The position numbers were made by a program, and so were the translations under genes. The notes under the pieces are model-generated. The model made no database searches and was not told the origin of the DNA. It saw only the letters and a list, made by a program, of their open reading frames with translations. A DNA stretch of 64,000 bases from assembly GCF_031432315.1 (NCBI RefSeq), contig NZ_JAVKGO010000009.1, positions 1 through 64,000 on the forward strand, written 5' to 3'. The stretch comes from Serpentinicella sp031432315. Its GTDB lineage: Bacteria > Bacillota > Clostridia > Peptostreptococcales > Natronincolaceae. This document shows, in pieces, positions 25,999 to 34,792 of this stretch. Position 1 is the stretch's first letter. Each line of letters opens with the position of its first letter.

Positions 25999-27840
25999 TT
26001 ACACTAATTTTACATTATAGATTTTCATCCAATGATTCATTTGTATCAAGTAGGCTATTAATTGGGGCCCAGCCATCAGTTGACCATACCAAGGTTTTGA
26101 AAAGGATTTACCTCCACTTTCAACAATTTCATTAACTGCCTTTAAATCTAGTACTTGTAAAATTGGTGCATTTTTATCGGCTAAAATTGCCCTCATCTTT
26201 TTTTGAACTAATTCTGTATATAGAGGATTGTATGTTTTCGGATATGGGCTCTTTTTTCTTTTTATAACTTCTTTTGGTAAAATATCTTCTAAGGCTTTTC
26301 TTAAAACTCCTTTTTCTTGGCCATTGAAGTTTTTCATTTCCCACGGTATATTCCATACATACTCTACAATACGATGATCCGCAAAAGGTACTCTTACTTC
26401 AAGTCCACTTGCCATACTCATTCTATCTTTTCTATTTAACAGTCCCATCATAAACCACTTTAAATTTAGATAAAACATTTCTCTCATTCTATGTTGTTGA
26501 AAGTCTTCACCATCAAGTTTCGGCACCTCTTTTATTGTCTCTTCGTATTTAGTTAAAACATAGTCTTCAATTGGCAGATAATTATACGCTTTAGACAAAA
26601 TACTTCTTCGTTCTTTAGAAGCCTGAGACCAAGGAAAACTATAACTCATTAACATCTCGGGATTTCTAAACCATACGTATCCACCAAAAATTTCGTCTGC
26701 ACACTCTCCTGATAAAGCAACGGTTGCATGCTTTTTTACTTCTCTGCAAAATAAATACAAAGACGAATCTATATCTGCCATACCAGGCAAGTCTCTAGCT
26801 TCTACTGCATAATCCAGAGTATCTAGCAACTCATCAATTTGTAAGACGATGTTTCTATGATTAAAACCCTTTTCCTTCGTCACTAGCTCTATATATTTTT
26901 TGTCTTCATCAGGCTGAAACTTACTTGATTTAAAATATTTTTGATTATCTACATAATCAACGGAAAAAGTGTTCAGCTGCCCTTTTCCATCTTCCTTAAG
27001 TTTATTTGCTACTATCGCTGATATTGCACTTGAATCTAACCCTCCAGAAAGAAATGTACCTACTGGAACGTCTGAAACTAGCTGTTGTTCAACAGCATCT
27101 ACCAATAATTCTTTTAATTTTTCTGTTGTTTCTTGAAAGTTTTCATTATGTTCCTTACTTTCAAGCTGCCAATATCGCTGAATCTTCAATCCAGTTTTTG
27201 AGTATACTAACCAATATCCTGGCTCAATCTCCCGTATGTTCTTGAAAACCCCACTTCCCGGTGACCTGCCAGGACCTAAAGCAAAAATCTCTATTAATCC
27301 TTGTTCTGTTAAATGAGGTTCAATATTGGGGTGCTCTAGTAATGCTTTAATTTCAGAACCAAAAATAAAGTTTTGACCTTTGATTGTATAGAAAAGAGGT
27401 TTGACACCTAGACGGTCCCTTGTTAAAAACAATTGTTGCTTCATTTCATCCCATATAGCAAAGGTAAATATACCATTTAGATGTTGTACGCAATCAATAC
27501 CCCATGCTATGTAAGCAACTAAAATCACCTCTGTATCAGAGTAAGACTTAAATGAAAATCCTTCCTGCACTAACCTTTTTCTTATATCCTCTGTATTATA
27601 TAGTTCTCCATTGTAAACAATGGTATATTGTCTATCTCCTTGCTTCCTTGTCATCGGTTGTATTCCACCTTCTGGGTCTACAACAATTAAACGTCTATGT
27701 CCTAATAAAATATGCTTTTCTGAAAAGATACCCTCACTATCTGGTCCTCTGTTTATTAACTTATTAGACATATTCTGAATGATTTCTTTTTTACCCTCTA
27801 AAGATTCATTAAAATTAACCCATCCAACTATACCACTCAT
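25999..27840 (-). CDS. asnB: asparagine synthetase, glutamine-hydrolysing type, with Ser at the nucleophile position
   Basis: 613 residues from the ATG that has GAGGGAG 9 bases upstream; a second ATG three codons earlier touches that site. Residues 1-~210 form the class II glutaminase domain (LLGHRRLIVVDPEGG, IVYNGELYN, SYSDTEVIL) and ~220-600 the synthetase domain (ATP loop LSGGLDSSAIS, later GECADEIFGGY, RVPFADH). In this family residue 2 is the N-terminal nucleophile Cys (MCGI...); here the codon is AGT, giving MSGIVGW. The enzyme may depend on free ammonia, or use Ser poorly. Single gene ahead of the fluoride-switch region. Confidence 0.88.
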   Translation of the reverse strand: MSGIVGWVNFNESLEGKKEIIQNMSNKLINRGPDSEGIFSEKHILLGHRRLIVVDPEGGIQPMTRKQGDRQYTIVYNGELYNTEDIRKRLVQEGFSFKSYSDTEVILVAYIAWGIDCVQHLNGIFTFAIWDEMKQQLFLTRDRLGVKPLFYTIKGQNFIFGSEIKALLEHPNIEPHLTEQGLIEIFALGPGRSPGSGVFKNIREIEPGYWLVYSKTGLKIQRYWQLESKEHNENFQETTEKLKELLVDAVEQQLVSDVPVGTFLSGGLDSSAISAIVANKLKEDGKGQLNTFSVDYVDNQKYFKSSKFQPDEDKKYIELVTKEKGFNHRNIVLQIDELLDTLDYAVEARDLPGMADIDSSLYLFCREVKKHATVALSGECADEIFGGYVWFRNPEMLMSYSFPWSQASKERRSILSKAYNYLPIEDYVLTKYEETIKEVPKLDGEDFQQHRMREMFYLNLKWFMMGLLNRKDRMSMASGLEVRVPFADHRIVEYVWNIPWEMKNFNGQEKGVLRKALEDILPKEVIKRKKSPYPKTYNPLYTELVQKKMRAILADKNAPILQVLDLKAVNEIVESGGKSFSKPWYGQLMAGPQLIAYLIQMNHWMKIYNVKLV

Positions 27841-27930
27841 GATAATCATCTCCCTCTTTATAGTTACTGCTATATATCAAACTATGAGGAATTTTTTAAA
27901 AAAATGTTTGTACCATCTATAAAAAAGGGA

Positions 27931-27968
27931 ACAAAAAAGCCTGTTATTGTATTAAGACAAATAACAGG
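27931..27968 (-). terminator. terminator of the first zinc-ribbon operon copy
   Basis: Minus strand GCCTGTTATT/AATAACAGGC stem followed by TTTTTTG. It lies downstream of the CBS remnant. Confidence 0.8.
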
Positions 27969-27997
27969 CCCAAATAATAGTTATTATTTTTATCTAA

Positions 27998-28063
27998 TCA
28001 TTCGTTTCGATTCATAAGGTAATCTAAACTATCTTCTATGGTAATAATATTCTTTAATTGTTT
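27998..28063 (-). pseudogene. C-terminal remnant of a CBS-domain gene
   Basis: The minus strand reads QLKNIITIEDSLDYLMNRNE and then a stop. The complete CBS gene at 31241-31624 ends QVKGIVTIEDILDYFMDRNQ. Nucleotide similarity to that gene is obvious over about 65 bases and ends abruptly on the upstream side, where stops appear. It marks the edge of the duplicated block, with most of the CBS gene and the L,D-transpeptidase gene absent in this copy. Confidence 0.75.
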
Positions 28064-28082
28064 TTACGTCTAAGTATTGATC

Positions 28083-29489
28083 TTAGTGTACTATAGTAAA
28101 ATAATGAATACCAGAAACGATACCATCCTCTATTTTAAATCTTACTACATCATAACCATGTTCTTCAACATAGATTAGTTCCTCTACTTTGTTATTGTTA
28201 TCTAAATATAAGTTTCCCATTTTAGCATTCCCTGTTTCTCTACCCCAACTGATAACGTGATCCCCATAATAATTACTAAAGCTTGCCATAGGAAATTTAT
28301 CAATTACACTATATAATGAATCTCCAAGCATAACTTCCCTAGGTCCTTTTAATTTAGAGTCTAGAATATTTACGGAGCTAAGTTGCTGTGTGGCATTCAT
28401 ATTTACATCATAGAACGTATGAATATGTAAAGTTGCAAAATCATAATCGAAAATCTTTGCATCCTCCTCATCAAGAGATTCTATACTATTCGGGTCACCA
28501 TATAAATCCAATATCTCTTGAGGCGTCATTCTTAAATCTATGCTTGTATTGTGCATTAAGTCATCGTACTTAATGACATCTCTATCCCGATAAGGATTTC
28601 TATATAAAGCAGCCTCCAGCCGTTCTTCAGAATAATATGGCATTGTATTTAGTGTATTTAATAAATCCTTTGCTTTGTTATTATTTACGTCAATATGTAA
28701 AACAATATCAAGGATATGTAATGCAGGTATATACTGGTTAGCGTCAATGTATTCTTGAACTAAATCTAAAAATTGATTAATATAGCCATCTTGTATGATA
28801 TTCTTTAAATGCTCATCTACGGGATGGTTGTTAACTATAAACTCAATTTCCTCCTTTAGTAAATAGGGCTTATTATAATTTCCTAACTGAATATGCGTAA
28901 GTTCATATTCAAAGGTATTCTCTATAAGCTGTAAGGTTTGTAAGGACTGTTTTTTATTTTCAACCGTCTCATCATAGGCCTTTTCTAATGCTTCTTCATA
29001 TTTTACTAGGGCTTCAGCGTATTTTCCTTCTTCTACTCGTTGATCCCCTAATCGTACTAAACTATTTATTTCTGCCTCTTTAAGTTTGTCTGAAACACTT
29101 TCATCAGATCTGTCCTGTAGATATGTTTTATATATGTCTATTGCCTCTTCATACTGTGCTTTAGTCATAAAAGCATTTGCCTCTTCTAGTAGTCCCGCGT
29201 AATACTTCTCATTTTGATAATAACGAATTGAGAAGAACATTATTATAACGAGTATCACTGCAGTTATACCTGTTACAATTGCAACTTTTTTCTTATTATT
29301 TGTTTTTAATACTTTAGTTTCCTTAACCACTTTATTTTTAATATCCTCATTGTTTTTTATGTTTTCTTTTTTATTATCTTCTCTATCTGTTTCTTCAATG
29401 TTATTAAATTCTGATTTAACTTTTGTGCCACACTTTTTACAAAACTTATCATCCTCTTTTAGCACCTGATTACACTGTCTACATTTCAT
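28083..29489 (-). CDS. zinc-ribbon, membrane-anchored TPR-like protein (copy A)
   Basis: 468 residues. N-terminal zinc ribbon CRQCNQVLKEDDKFCKKCG, a charged N/K/E linker, a membrane helix (~70-90, VAIVTGITAVILVIIMFFSI), a TPR-like helical region (~95-300, AFMTKAQYEEAIDIYKTYL, GKYAEALVKYEEALEKAY), then a C-terminal domain (~320-468) with the start MTPQEILDLYGDPNS. The zinc ribbon-TM-TPR part closely resembles the protein at 32682-34112, but the C-terminal domain is unrelated to that one. The C-terminal domain looks like a YycH/SmpA-like or BamE-like beta fold (LGDSLYSVIDKFP), unproven. Last gene of a three-gene operon. Confidence 0.75.
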   Translation of the reverse strand: MKCRQCNQVLKEDDKFCKKCGTKVKSEFNNIEETDREDNKKENIKNNEDIKNKVVKETKVLKTNNKKKVAIVTGITAVILVIIMFFSIRYYQNEKYYAGLLEEANAFMTKAQYEEAIDIYKTYLQDRSDESVSDKLKEAEINSLVRLGDQRVEEGKYAEALVKYEEALEKAYDETVENKKQSLQTLQLIENTFEYELTHIQLGNYNKPYLLKEEIEFIVNNHPVDEHLKNIIQDGYINQFLDLVQEYIDANQYIPALHILDIVLHIDVNNNKAKDLLNTLNTMPYYSEERLEAALYRNPYRDRDVIKYDDLMHNTSIDLRMTPQEILDLYGDPNSIESLDEEDAKIFDYDFATLHIHTFYDVNMNATQQLSSVNILDSKLKGPREVMLGDSLYSVIDKFPMASFSNYYGDHVISWGRETGNAKMGNLYLDNNNKVEELIYVEEHGYDVVRFKIEDGIVSGIHYFTIVH

Positions 29490-29599
29490 TGACTATGCTC
29501 ACTCCTCTATATTTAAGAGTTAAGACTTAGATTATAACTTCCTAATTGTTATCATCTAAGTCTTAATTTTATCTATTTAGCTTATTTGTCTCTTGTATT

Positions 29600-30151
29600 C
29601 TACCACCAAAAGTTGTCTAAGTCCGGTATCCATTTGCCATCTACTTTCCTTAGATAAATATAATCTGAATTTGTGTCACCATCTGGGGATTTCATTGTAA
29701 CTTCAACGGTAGCTCTATCCTCGGTTTCACTAACGGTTTCTATTTTAATATTCTTTGACCAACCTCTTCCAAATGCATGTTCCATCTCATCTGATAGGTA
29801 CTCAAGTTGATTAGATAATAAATTCTCAAACTCTTTTCTAGATCCAAACCATTCTAGCGTCTGTTCTAATTCAGCTGGTGCCATCAGATTCATTACTTGA
29901 TTGGCGCTGCCTCTTTCAATTGCTGTAAAAAGATCTTTTACGGTACTTTCAGGGGTATTCCTATTCCCGGATACAACTACCAATACAAGAGATAATAGTA
30001 CCGCCGCTACAATTCCCATGACCACTTTTTTATTTAAATTAATCTTACCTATACTCGTTTTAGTAGTTTCCTTCGCTTTTATTTGTTTTCCACACTTTGT
30101 ACAAAAACTTGCACTAGGTTTTAATTGGTTTCCACATTGTGAACAAAACAT
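29600..30151 (-). CDS. zinc-ribbon protein with membrane helix and NTF2-like domain (copy A)
   Basis: 183 residues. Zinc ribbon CSQCGNQLKPSASFCTKCG, membrane helix (~38-58, VVMGIVAAVLLSLVLVVVSG), then an extracytoplasmic domain of ~120 residues (TPESTVKDLFTAIERGSANQVMNLMAP...) with the look of an NTF2-like DUF4878-type domain. It is very similar to the gene at 34211-34774. Middle gene of the operon, 18 bases after the gene at 30170. Confidence 0.75.
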   Translation of the reverse strand: MFCSQCGNQLKPSASFCTKCGKQIKAKETTKTSIGKINLNKKVVMGIVAAVLLSLVLVVVSGNRNTPESTVKDLFTAIERGSANQVMNLMAPAELEQTLEWFGSRKEFENLLSNQLEYLSDEMEHAFGRGWSKNIKIETVSETEDRATVEVTMKSPDGDTNSDYIYLRKVDGKWIPDLDNFWW

Positions 30152-30169
30152 TGCATTAGCTCCTTTGTT

Positions 30170-30913
30170 TTATATTTTAACAACCTTTGTTCCACAGCTT
30201 GAGCAGAACTCACTATCTTCTTCTACCTCTGCGCCACATTCGCTACATCTATTTTCGACTTGTTCCTGTGACTCCTCTTGAGCTACTGCTTCTTCAGATG
30301 CTGATGCATTTAATTTCTCTCCACAATTCATACAAAATTGATCATCTTCTGCATTCATGGTTTGACATTTGTTACACTTTAAGCCTTTTGCCTCTGATAT
30401 ATTATTATCTTGATTTGTTTTAGTCTGAATAGTTGAAGGTATATTTACTGATTTAAACACAAGCAATAGCTGATCAAACTCGTTATACACTCTAAAAAGA
30501 ATTGTACCTATAATCCATAGGAATAAAGCTAAGAATCCATAGGAGTAAATCCATTCTACATCGGCTTTTGCTAAGTATACAGGTAGAATATCTTCAAAGG
30601 CATAGTATAGAATAAACGCTGATACAAACATGCTAATGCCTTTTATTAATTTTCCATGGATATTAATATTACTTAAAGCGACTTTATCAGAAACATTTTT
30701 GCCTAAGTTGTAAATGATAATTGCACTCATCACTAATATTACAGCTGTTATAATATCTACAATTTCAACTGATAGAGGACTAGTAATATTTTGGATCATT
30801 GGCAAACTTTCAATAATTATCTTTGCTAAAAAAAGTAATATAATACCAATGCCTGTTTTTATAAACTCCTCTTTTGATTGAATAAACATTTCTTTTACTG
30901 GATTTTGTTGCAC
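30170..30913 (-). CDS. multi-helix membrane protein with two C-terminal zinc ribbons (copy A, intact)
   Basis: 247 residues. Four or so membrane helices (~20-145, e.g. GIILLFLAKIIIESLPMI, GFLALFLWIIGTILFRVYN), then two zinc ribbons: CNKCQTMNAEDDQFCMNCG and CSECGAEVEEDSEFCSSCG at the very end. First gene of copy A. The homologous gene at 34793-35535 has lost the second ribbon by a frameshift. Function unknown. Confidence 0.75.
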   Translation of the reverse strand: MQQNPVKEMFIQSKEEFIKTGIGIILLFLAKIIIESLPMIQNITSPLSVEIVDIITAVILVMSAIIIYNLGKNVSDKVALSNINIHGKLIKGISMFVSAFILYYAFEDILPVYLAKADVEWIYSYGFLALFLWIIGTILFRVYNEFDQLLLVFKSVNIPSTIQTKTNQDNNISEAKGLKCNKCQTMNAEDDQFCMNCGEKLNASASEEAVAQEESQEQVENRCSECGAEVEEDSEFCSSCGTKVVKI

Positions 30914-31098
30914 AACTTATCCTCTCCTTATTGTTTTTTATTAATAAAAATATAGTTCTTATACTACATTCTACATAGTTCGTCATTTTCCTCTTATTTA
31001 AATTATACAACTATATCTTATTTGTTAATGTTTATACATTATTAACCAAAACTATGCAGCTGCTTTATATATTAGAATTCACACCTCTTATCTAGACA

Positions 31099-31161
31099 TA
31101 AAAAATACTTCCAAATATAAAATCTAATTTTCATTCATTAGACTATATACTTTGGAAGTAT
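31099..31161 (-). terminator. terminator of the CBS gene
   Basis: A long hairpin whose outer arms ATACTTCCAAA/TTTGGAAGTAT pair perfectly, with TCTAAT/ATTAGA further in, and followed by TTTTTTA on the minus strand. Between this and the copy A operon start (30914-31098) the region resembles the upstream region of copy B and holds the copy A promoter area. Confidence 0.8.
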
Positions 31162-31240
31162 CAGATCATAAAGGTATTTATCATACCATTGTCCTTAGTT
31201 GTCTATTACCTTCTTATGTCTTAAACTTTAACTGTGTAAA

Positions 31241-31624
31241 TCATTGGTTTCGATCCATGAAATAATCTAAAATATCTTCTATGGTAACGATCCCTTTTAC
31301 TTGGTTCTGATCACCTATAATCGGAATGGCAATTATATCGTTTTCTCTCAACCGCTTTCCTACTTCTGAAATATTTTCACTTTCTTTTGCTGTAACAACT
31401 TCCTTTGTCATAACCCACTCCACTGGACAGCTATCATAATGTCCTGGATCAATTAAAAATCTATAAATATCTGCTTTAACAATCATTCCCTGTAATACAT
31501 TGTTTTCATCAACAACCGGTGTGCCATTTACCCCTTTTTTCATCATTACTTCTAAGGCTCTTGCAATGGTGTCATTTGGTTTAACCGTAATCGTTTGTTT
31601 TACCATTATTTTATCTAATGCCAT
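31241..31624 (-). CDS. CBS-domain pair protein
   Basis: 127 residues, two CBS domains and nothing else: residues ~1-60 (KPNDTIARALEVMMKKGVNGTPVVDENN) and ~68-127 (VMTKEVVTAKESENISEVGKRLRENDIIAIPIIG). CBS pairs bind adenosine nucleotides and usually regulate partner proteins. AAGGGGG site. It follows the L,D-transpeptidase gene, and a C-terminal fragment of a second copy lies at 27998-28063. Confidence 0.88.
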   Translation of the reverse strand: MALDKIMVKQTITVKPNDTIARALEVMMKKGVNGTPVVDENNVLQGMIVKADIYRFLIDPGHYDSCPVEWVMTKEVVTAKESENISEVGKRLRENDIIAIPIIGDQNQVKGIVTIEDILDYFMDRNQ

Positions 31625-31702
31625 ACCCAGTCCCCCTTATCCATATAATATAAACTTTTATTATATATACCCAGTTAATTATTCTTAAATAAATAATTAT
31701 TT

Positions 31703-32476
31703 TTAATCCATAATTATAACCCCGAGGGCTTGATAGGTCTGCCAATCAATACGTGGATTTTGGGGAATTTCATTGTCACTTTGAAACTTATATAAAGCCT
31801 GCTCCATATGAGGACCATATTTACCATCTAAATGATCAAGTTCGTAGTAACCCCAGGCTTTTAATCTTCTTTGAATCTCCATTACATCCGCACCAATATC
31901 CCCTGGTTTTATTTCTCTTAAACCATAACCAAAGGGTCCTTGAAAACCATGAATAATTGCTACAGGTGTACCGTGTTTAACGTATTTATACAAGTCTTCA
32001 ACATCATTATTATTCATACGTATGCACCCAGCAGAAGCGTTTTGACCAATTGAGGTTGGTCTATTTGTACCATGTATACCAAATTTGCCCCAGGGTACAT
32101 TTAAACCCATCCACCGTGTACCAAAACCCCCACCCCATTTTGATTTGCTCACTATCTTCCAGGAGCCTATTGGTGATGGGGTCTTCAGTTTTCCCGACGC
32201 TACTGGATAAGATTTAAGAAGTTCATTACCATTTAATAAATATAACTTGTTTACAGCTATATCTACAATTATTTTTACATCTTCATATTCAGGATTTTCA
32301 GTAATCATCTGATTTTCCCATTCTTTGTATTCGTAGTAATACTCTCCGAACCGATTGCTTTCAAAGTTAAAATGTCTGCTTAGGGTGAGCTGAGTGGTTT
32401 TTTGTAATACTAAAAAAGTACATATAAATACTATACACATTACCAAGATAACTTTAGTTTTTGCCCCTACAATCAT
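31703..32476 (-). CDS. L,D-transpeptidase (YkuD) with peptidoglycan-binding domain
   Basis: 257 residues. N-terminal signal anchor (~5-25), YkuD catalytic domain (~65-185) with the motif HGTNRPTSIGQNASAGCIRM (catalytic His and Cys), then a C-terminal PG_binding_1 domain (~190-257, GDIGADVMEIQRRLKAWGYY, DGKYGPHMEQALYKFQ). It makes 3-3 cross-links or attaches to the wall outside the membrane. It lies between the TPR gene of copy B and the CBS gene. Confidence 0.93.
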   Translation of the reverse strand: MIVGAKTKVILVMCIVFICTFLVLQKTTQLTLSRHFNFESNRFGEYYYEYKEWENQMITENPEYEDVKIIVDIAVNKLYLLNGNELLKSYPVASGKLKTPSPIGSWKIVSKSKWGGGFGTRWMGLNVPWGKFGIHGTNRPTSIGQNASAGCIRMNNNDVEDLYKYVKHGTPVAIIHGFQGPFGYGLREIKPGDIGADVMEIQRRLKAWGYYELDHLDGKYGPHMEQALYKFQSDNEIPQNPRIDWQTYQALGVIIMD

Positions 32477-32629
32477 ACATAAAACCCCCAGGAATAAGGT
32501 TTTTCACTTATCTCTATCATATTAAGTGTATGTAGAAAGCGGGTTGATTAGAATTTATAATTTAATGTTCAACATCTTCCTCTACCACTTCCTCTTGGTA
32601 TTCTAATAAGTCTCCTAGCATATTTTTAA
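32477..32629 (-). other. gap with a possible short coding remnant
   Basis: The minus strand at 32562-32621 can be read as the 19-residue MLGDLLEYQEEVVEEDVEH followed by a stop, with a coding-like upstream extension FFKKIKN that runs into the terminator. It may be the tail of a lost gene or chance. No ribosome binding site was found. Confidence 0.2.
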
Positions 32630-32676
32630 TTTTTTTAAAAAAGCAGCGCCTAACTAAGGTTAGAAGCTGCTTTTTA
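32630..32676 (-). terminator. terminator of the copy B zinc-ribbon operon
   Basis: AAAAAGCAGC/GCTGCTTTTT with an inner CTAAC/GTTAG stem, followed on the minus strand by TTTTTTAAAAAAATT. Confidence 0.8.
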
Positions 32677-32681
32677 GTTCT

Positions 32682-34112
32682 TTATAGAGTTGTATACGCT
32701 AATAGCTTATAAGCGTTCTCACCATTAAAGTAATGTCTAGTTACTACAGCTTTTTTAGCGTCACCCATCCAAATTCGTTCAGGATTTTGTTCTAAAGCTT
32801 TTTCTAAGTCTGCTGGTGTCACTCTATAATCCAACAAATCGTGTGAAAAAACTTCATTAAAATAAACTGTATATGTATTATCGCCATTGTCATACATTTC
32901 TTGAACAACAGCCATCGGAAGTGGTTCTCCATTTGCAAATAATACTTTATAATATGTACCATCAAAATCATACTGATCAGTTCTTTGATGGGAAACATTT
33001 AAACCAAAAAATCTATCTACACTCCATGCCACTCGATCTTTATGTAAACTACCATCGCTTTCACTACTAGATTTTATAGCATTTGAATTGTTAATATGCT
33101 GATGTCTTACTGCAAAATTAATTAAGTTCTCTGTTAAAGGTGTCTCAATATAATCGGGAAAGAATACTTCTGTAAAATTACTAAGAAAAATATTAATTTC
33201 ACGCTGAGCTTCTTGATCTAATGACATTTGCTCACCTAATTCTAATGACATAAGGTCAAGTTCACTAATTAAATCGACTGCTCTACTTTCATAAGGGTCT
33301 ACAGTTAGTATAACTTCAAGAACATTTAGCACACCACTATAATCCTCTACCTCTAAATAATTGTCTACTAACTCTAAAGATTGATTAATAAAATTCTCAT
33401 CTAAAACATTTTTAAAGTTATTACTTATATCATTACCTTTAGTGATCGTTACAATTTGATTAATTAATGAAATTGCTTCCTCAAAATTTCCCTTTTGCAT
33501 ATACCTTATAATTATATTATACGTTTCACTTATTTCCTGTAACATTTGTGCTTCTATTATTTTGTTATTGATGCTATCATCGTATTTATAATCAAGTGCT
33601 TGTTCATATAACCTAATCGCATCTATGTATTGTCCGCTCTCCACTAGCTGGTTTGCCTCAGTTATATTAAAAGTATATTGCTCTGATGCTACACGCTCAG
33701 CTTCTAGCTCTTTCGCTTGACTTAACTTTTCTACTACCTCTGGATCTTCTTTATAGTCTAAGTAATTTTTATATAAATCTATTGCCTCTTGATACTGAGC
33801 ATTAGTCATAAACGTACTTGCTTCTTCTATTAACCCAGCATAGTATTTATCATTTCTATAATACCGAATCGAGAAAAACATTGCTGTAACAATTACAACT
33901 GCCGTAATACTTGAGATAATTGCTACTTTTTTCTTGTTATTTGTCTTAAATATTTTAGTGTTGTTATCATCACGATTTACACTAGCTTTTGTAATATTAT
34001 TTTCTCCGATTGCATTTTCATTGTTATCAACTTCTCTAGTAACTTTTGTTCCACACTTTTTACAAAACTTATCATCCTCTTTTAGTAACTGGTTACACTG
34101 CTTACATGTCAT
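32682..34112 (-). CDS. zinc-ribbon, membrane-anchored TPR-like protein (copy B)
   Basis: 476 residues. Zinc ribbon CKQCNQLLKEDDKFCKKCG, linker, membrane helix (~65-85), then TPR-like helices (~90-300, FMTNAQYQEAIDLYKNYL, GQYIDAIRLYEQALDYKY, GNFEEAISLINQIV). The C-terminal ~170 residues (from about FFPDYIETPLTENLINFAVRHQHI) contain KVLFANGEPLPMAVVQEMYDNG and do not resemble the C-terminus of copy A. The two proteins thus share an N-terminal scaffold with different outer domains. Last gene of the copy B operon. Confidence 0.75.
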   Translation of the reverse strand: MTCKQCNQLLKEDDKFCKKCGTKVTREVDNNENAIGENNITKASVNRDDNNTKIFKTNNKKKVAIISSITAVVIVTAMFFSIRYYRNDKYYAGLIEEASTFMTNAQYQEAIDLYKNYLDYKEDPEVVEKLSQAKELEAERVASEQYTFNITEANQLVESGQYIDAIRLYEQALDYKYDDSINNKIIEAQMLQEISETYNIIIRYMQKGNFEEAISLINQIVTITKGNDISNNFKNVLDENFINQSLELVDNYLEVEDYSGVLNVLEVILTVDPYESRAVDLISELDLMSLELGEQMSLDQEAQREINIFLSNFTEVFFPDYIETPLTENLINFAVRHQHINNSNAIKSSSESDGSLHKDRVAWSVDRFFGLNVSHQRTDQYDFDGTYYKVLFANGEPLPMAVVQEMYDNGDNTYTVYFNEVFSHDLLDYRVTPADLEKALEQNPERIWMGDAKKAVVTRHYFNGENAYKLLAYTTL

Positions 34113-34210
34113 TAGCTATTCTCACTCCTAAGAAATTTAAGAAATTAAGACCTAGACCACTTGTTATAGTCTAAGTCTTAATATATCTCTTTATCTTATC
34201 TGCATTATAT

Positions 34211-34774
34211 TTACCATCCGAATCCCCAAAATATACTTTCTAGGTCAGCGATCCATTTCCCATCCACTTTTCTTACATGAAACTGATTTGATCCTGTATG
34301 CCCATCACGATTTGTAAATGTTAATTCAACGGTTGCCCTTTCTTCACTCTCGCTAATGGTTTCTATTTCTATATTACTTGACCAACCTCTGCCAAGTTCT
34401 TCTTCCAATTCTTCTGAGAGATAACCCAGTTCTTCAGAGAGCATATTTTCAAACTCTTTCCTTGATCCAAACCATTCTAGTCTTGCTTCTAGTTCAGATG
34501 GTGCCATCAGGTTCATAACCTGGCTTGCATTACCTCTTTCAATTGCTCTAAAAAGGTTGTTTACTGCACTTTCAGGGGTGTTTCTGTTTCCCGATACAAC
34601 GATCAGTACAAGAGACAGTATTAGGGCAGCCACAATTCCCATAACCACTTTTTTATTTAAATTAATATTGCCTATACTCGTTTTAGTGGTTTTCTTTGCT
34701 TTTATTTGATTTCCACACTTTGTACAAAAACTTGCACTTGGTTTTAATTGGTTTCCGCATTGTGAACAAAACAT
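34211..34774 (-). CDS. zinc-ribbon protein with membrane helix and NTF2-like domain (copy B)
   Basis: 187 residues, closely similar to 29600-30151 along its length: ribbon CSQCGNQLKPSASFCTKCG, membrane helix VVMGIVAALILSLVLIVVSG, and domain TPESAVNNLFRAIERGNASQ. The C-terminus is slightly longer (IFWGFGW). The intact reading frame implies selection in both copies. Confidence 0.75.
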   Translation of the reverse strand: MFCSQCGNQLKPSASFCTKCGNQIKAKKTTKTSIGNINLNKKVVMGIVAALILSLVLIVVSGNRNTPESAVNNLFRAIERGNASQVMNLMAPSELEARLEWFGSRKEFENMLSEELGYLSEELEEELGRGWSSNIEIETISESEERATVELTFTNRDGHTGSNQFHVRKVDGKWIADLESIFWGFGW

Positions 34775-34792
34775 TGCATTAGCTCCTTTGTT

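Noticed and set aside
30810..31010. 66-residue minus-strand frame overlapping the start of the copy A membrane protein gene
   Set aside because: It overlaps the real gene in another frame and lacks homology or a ribosome site.
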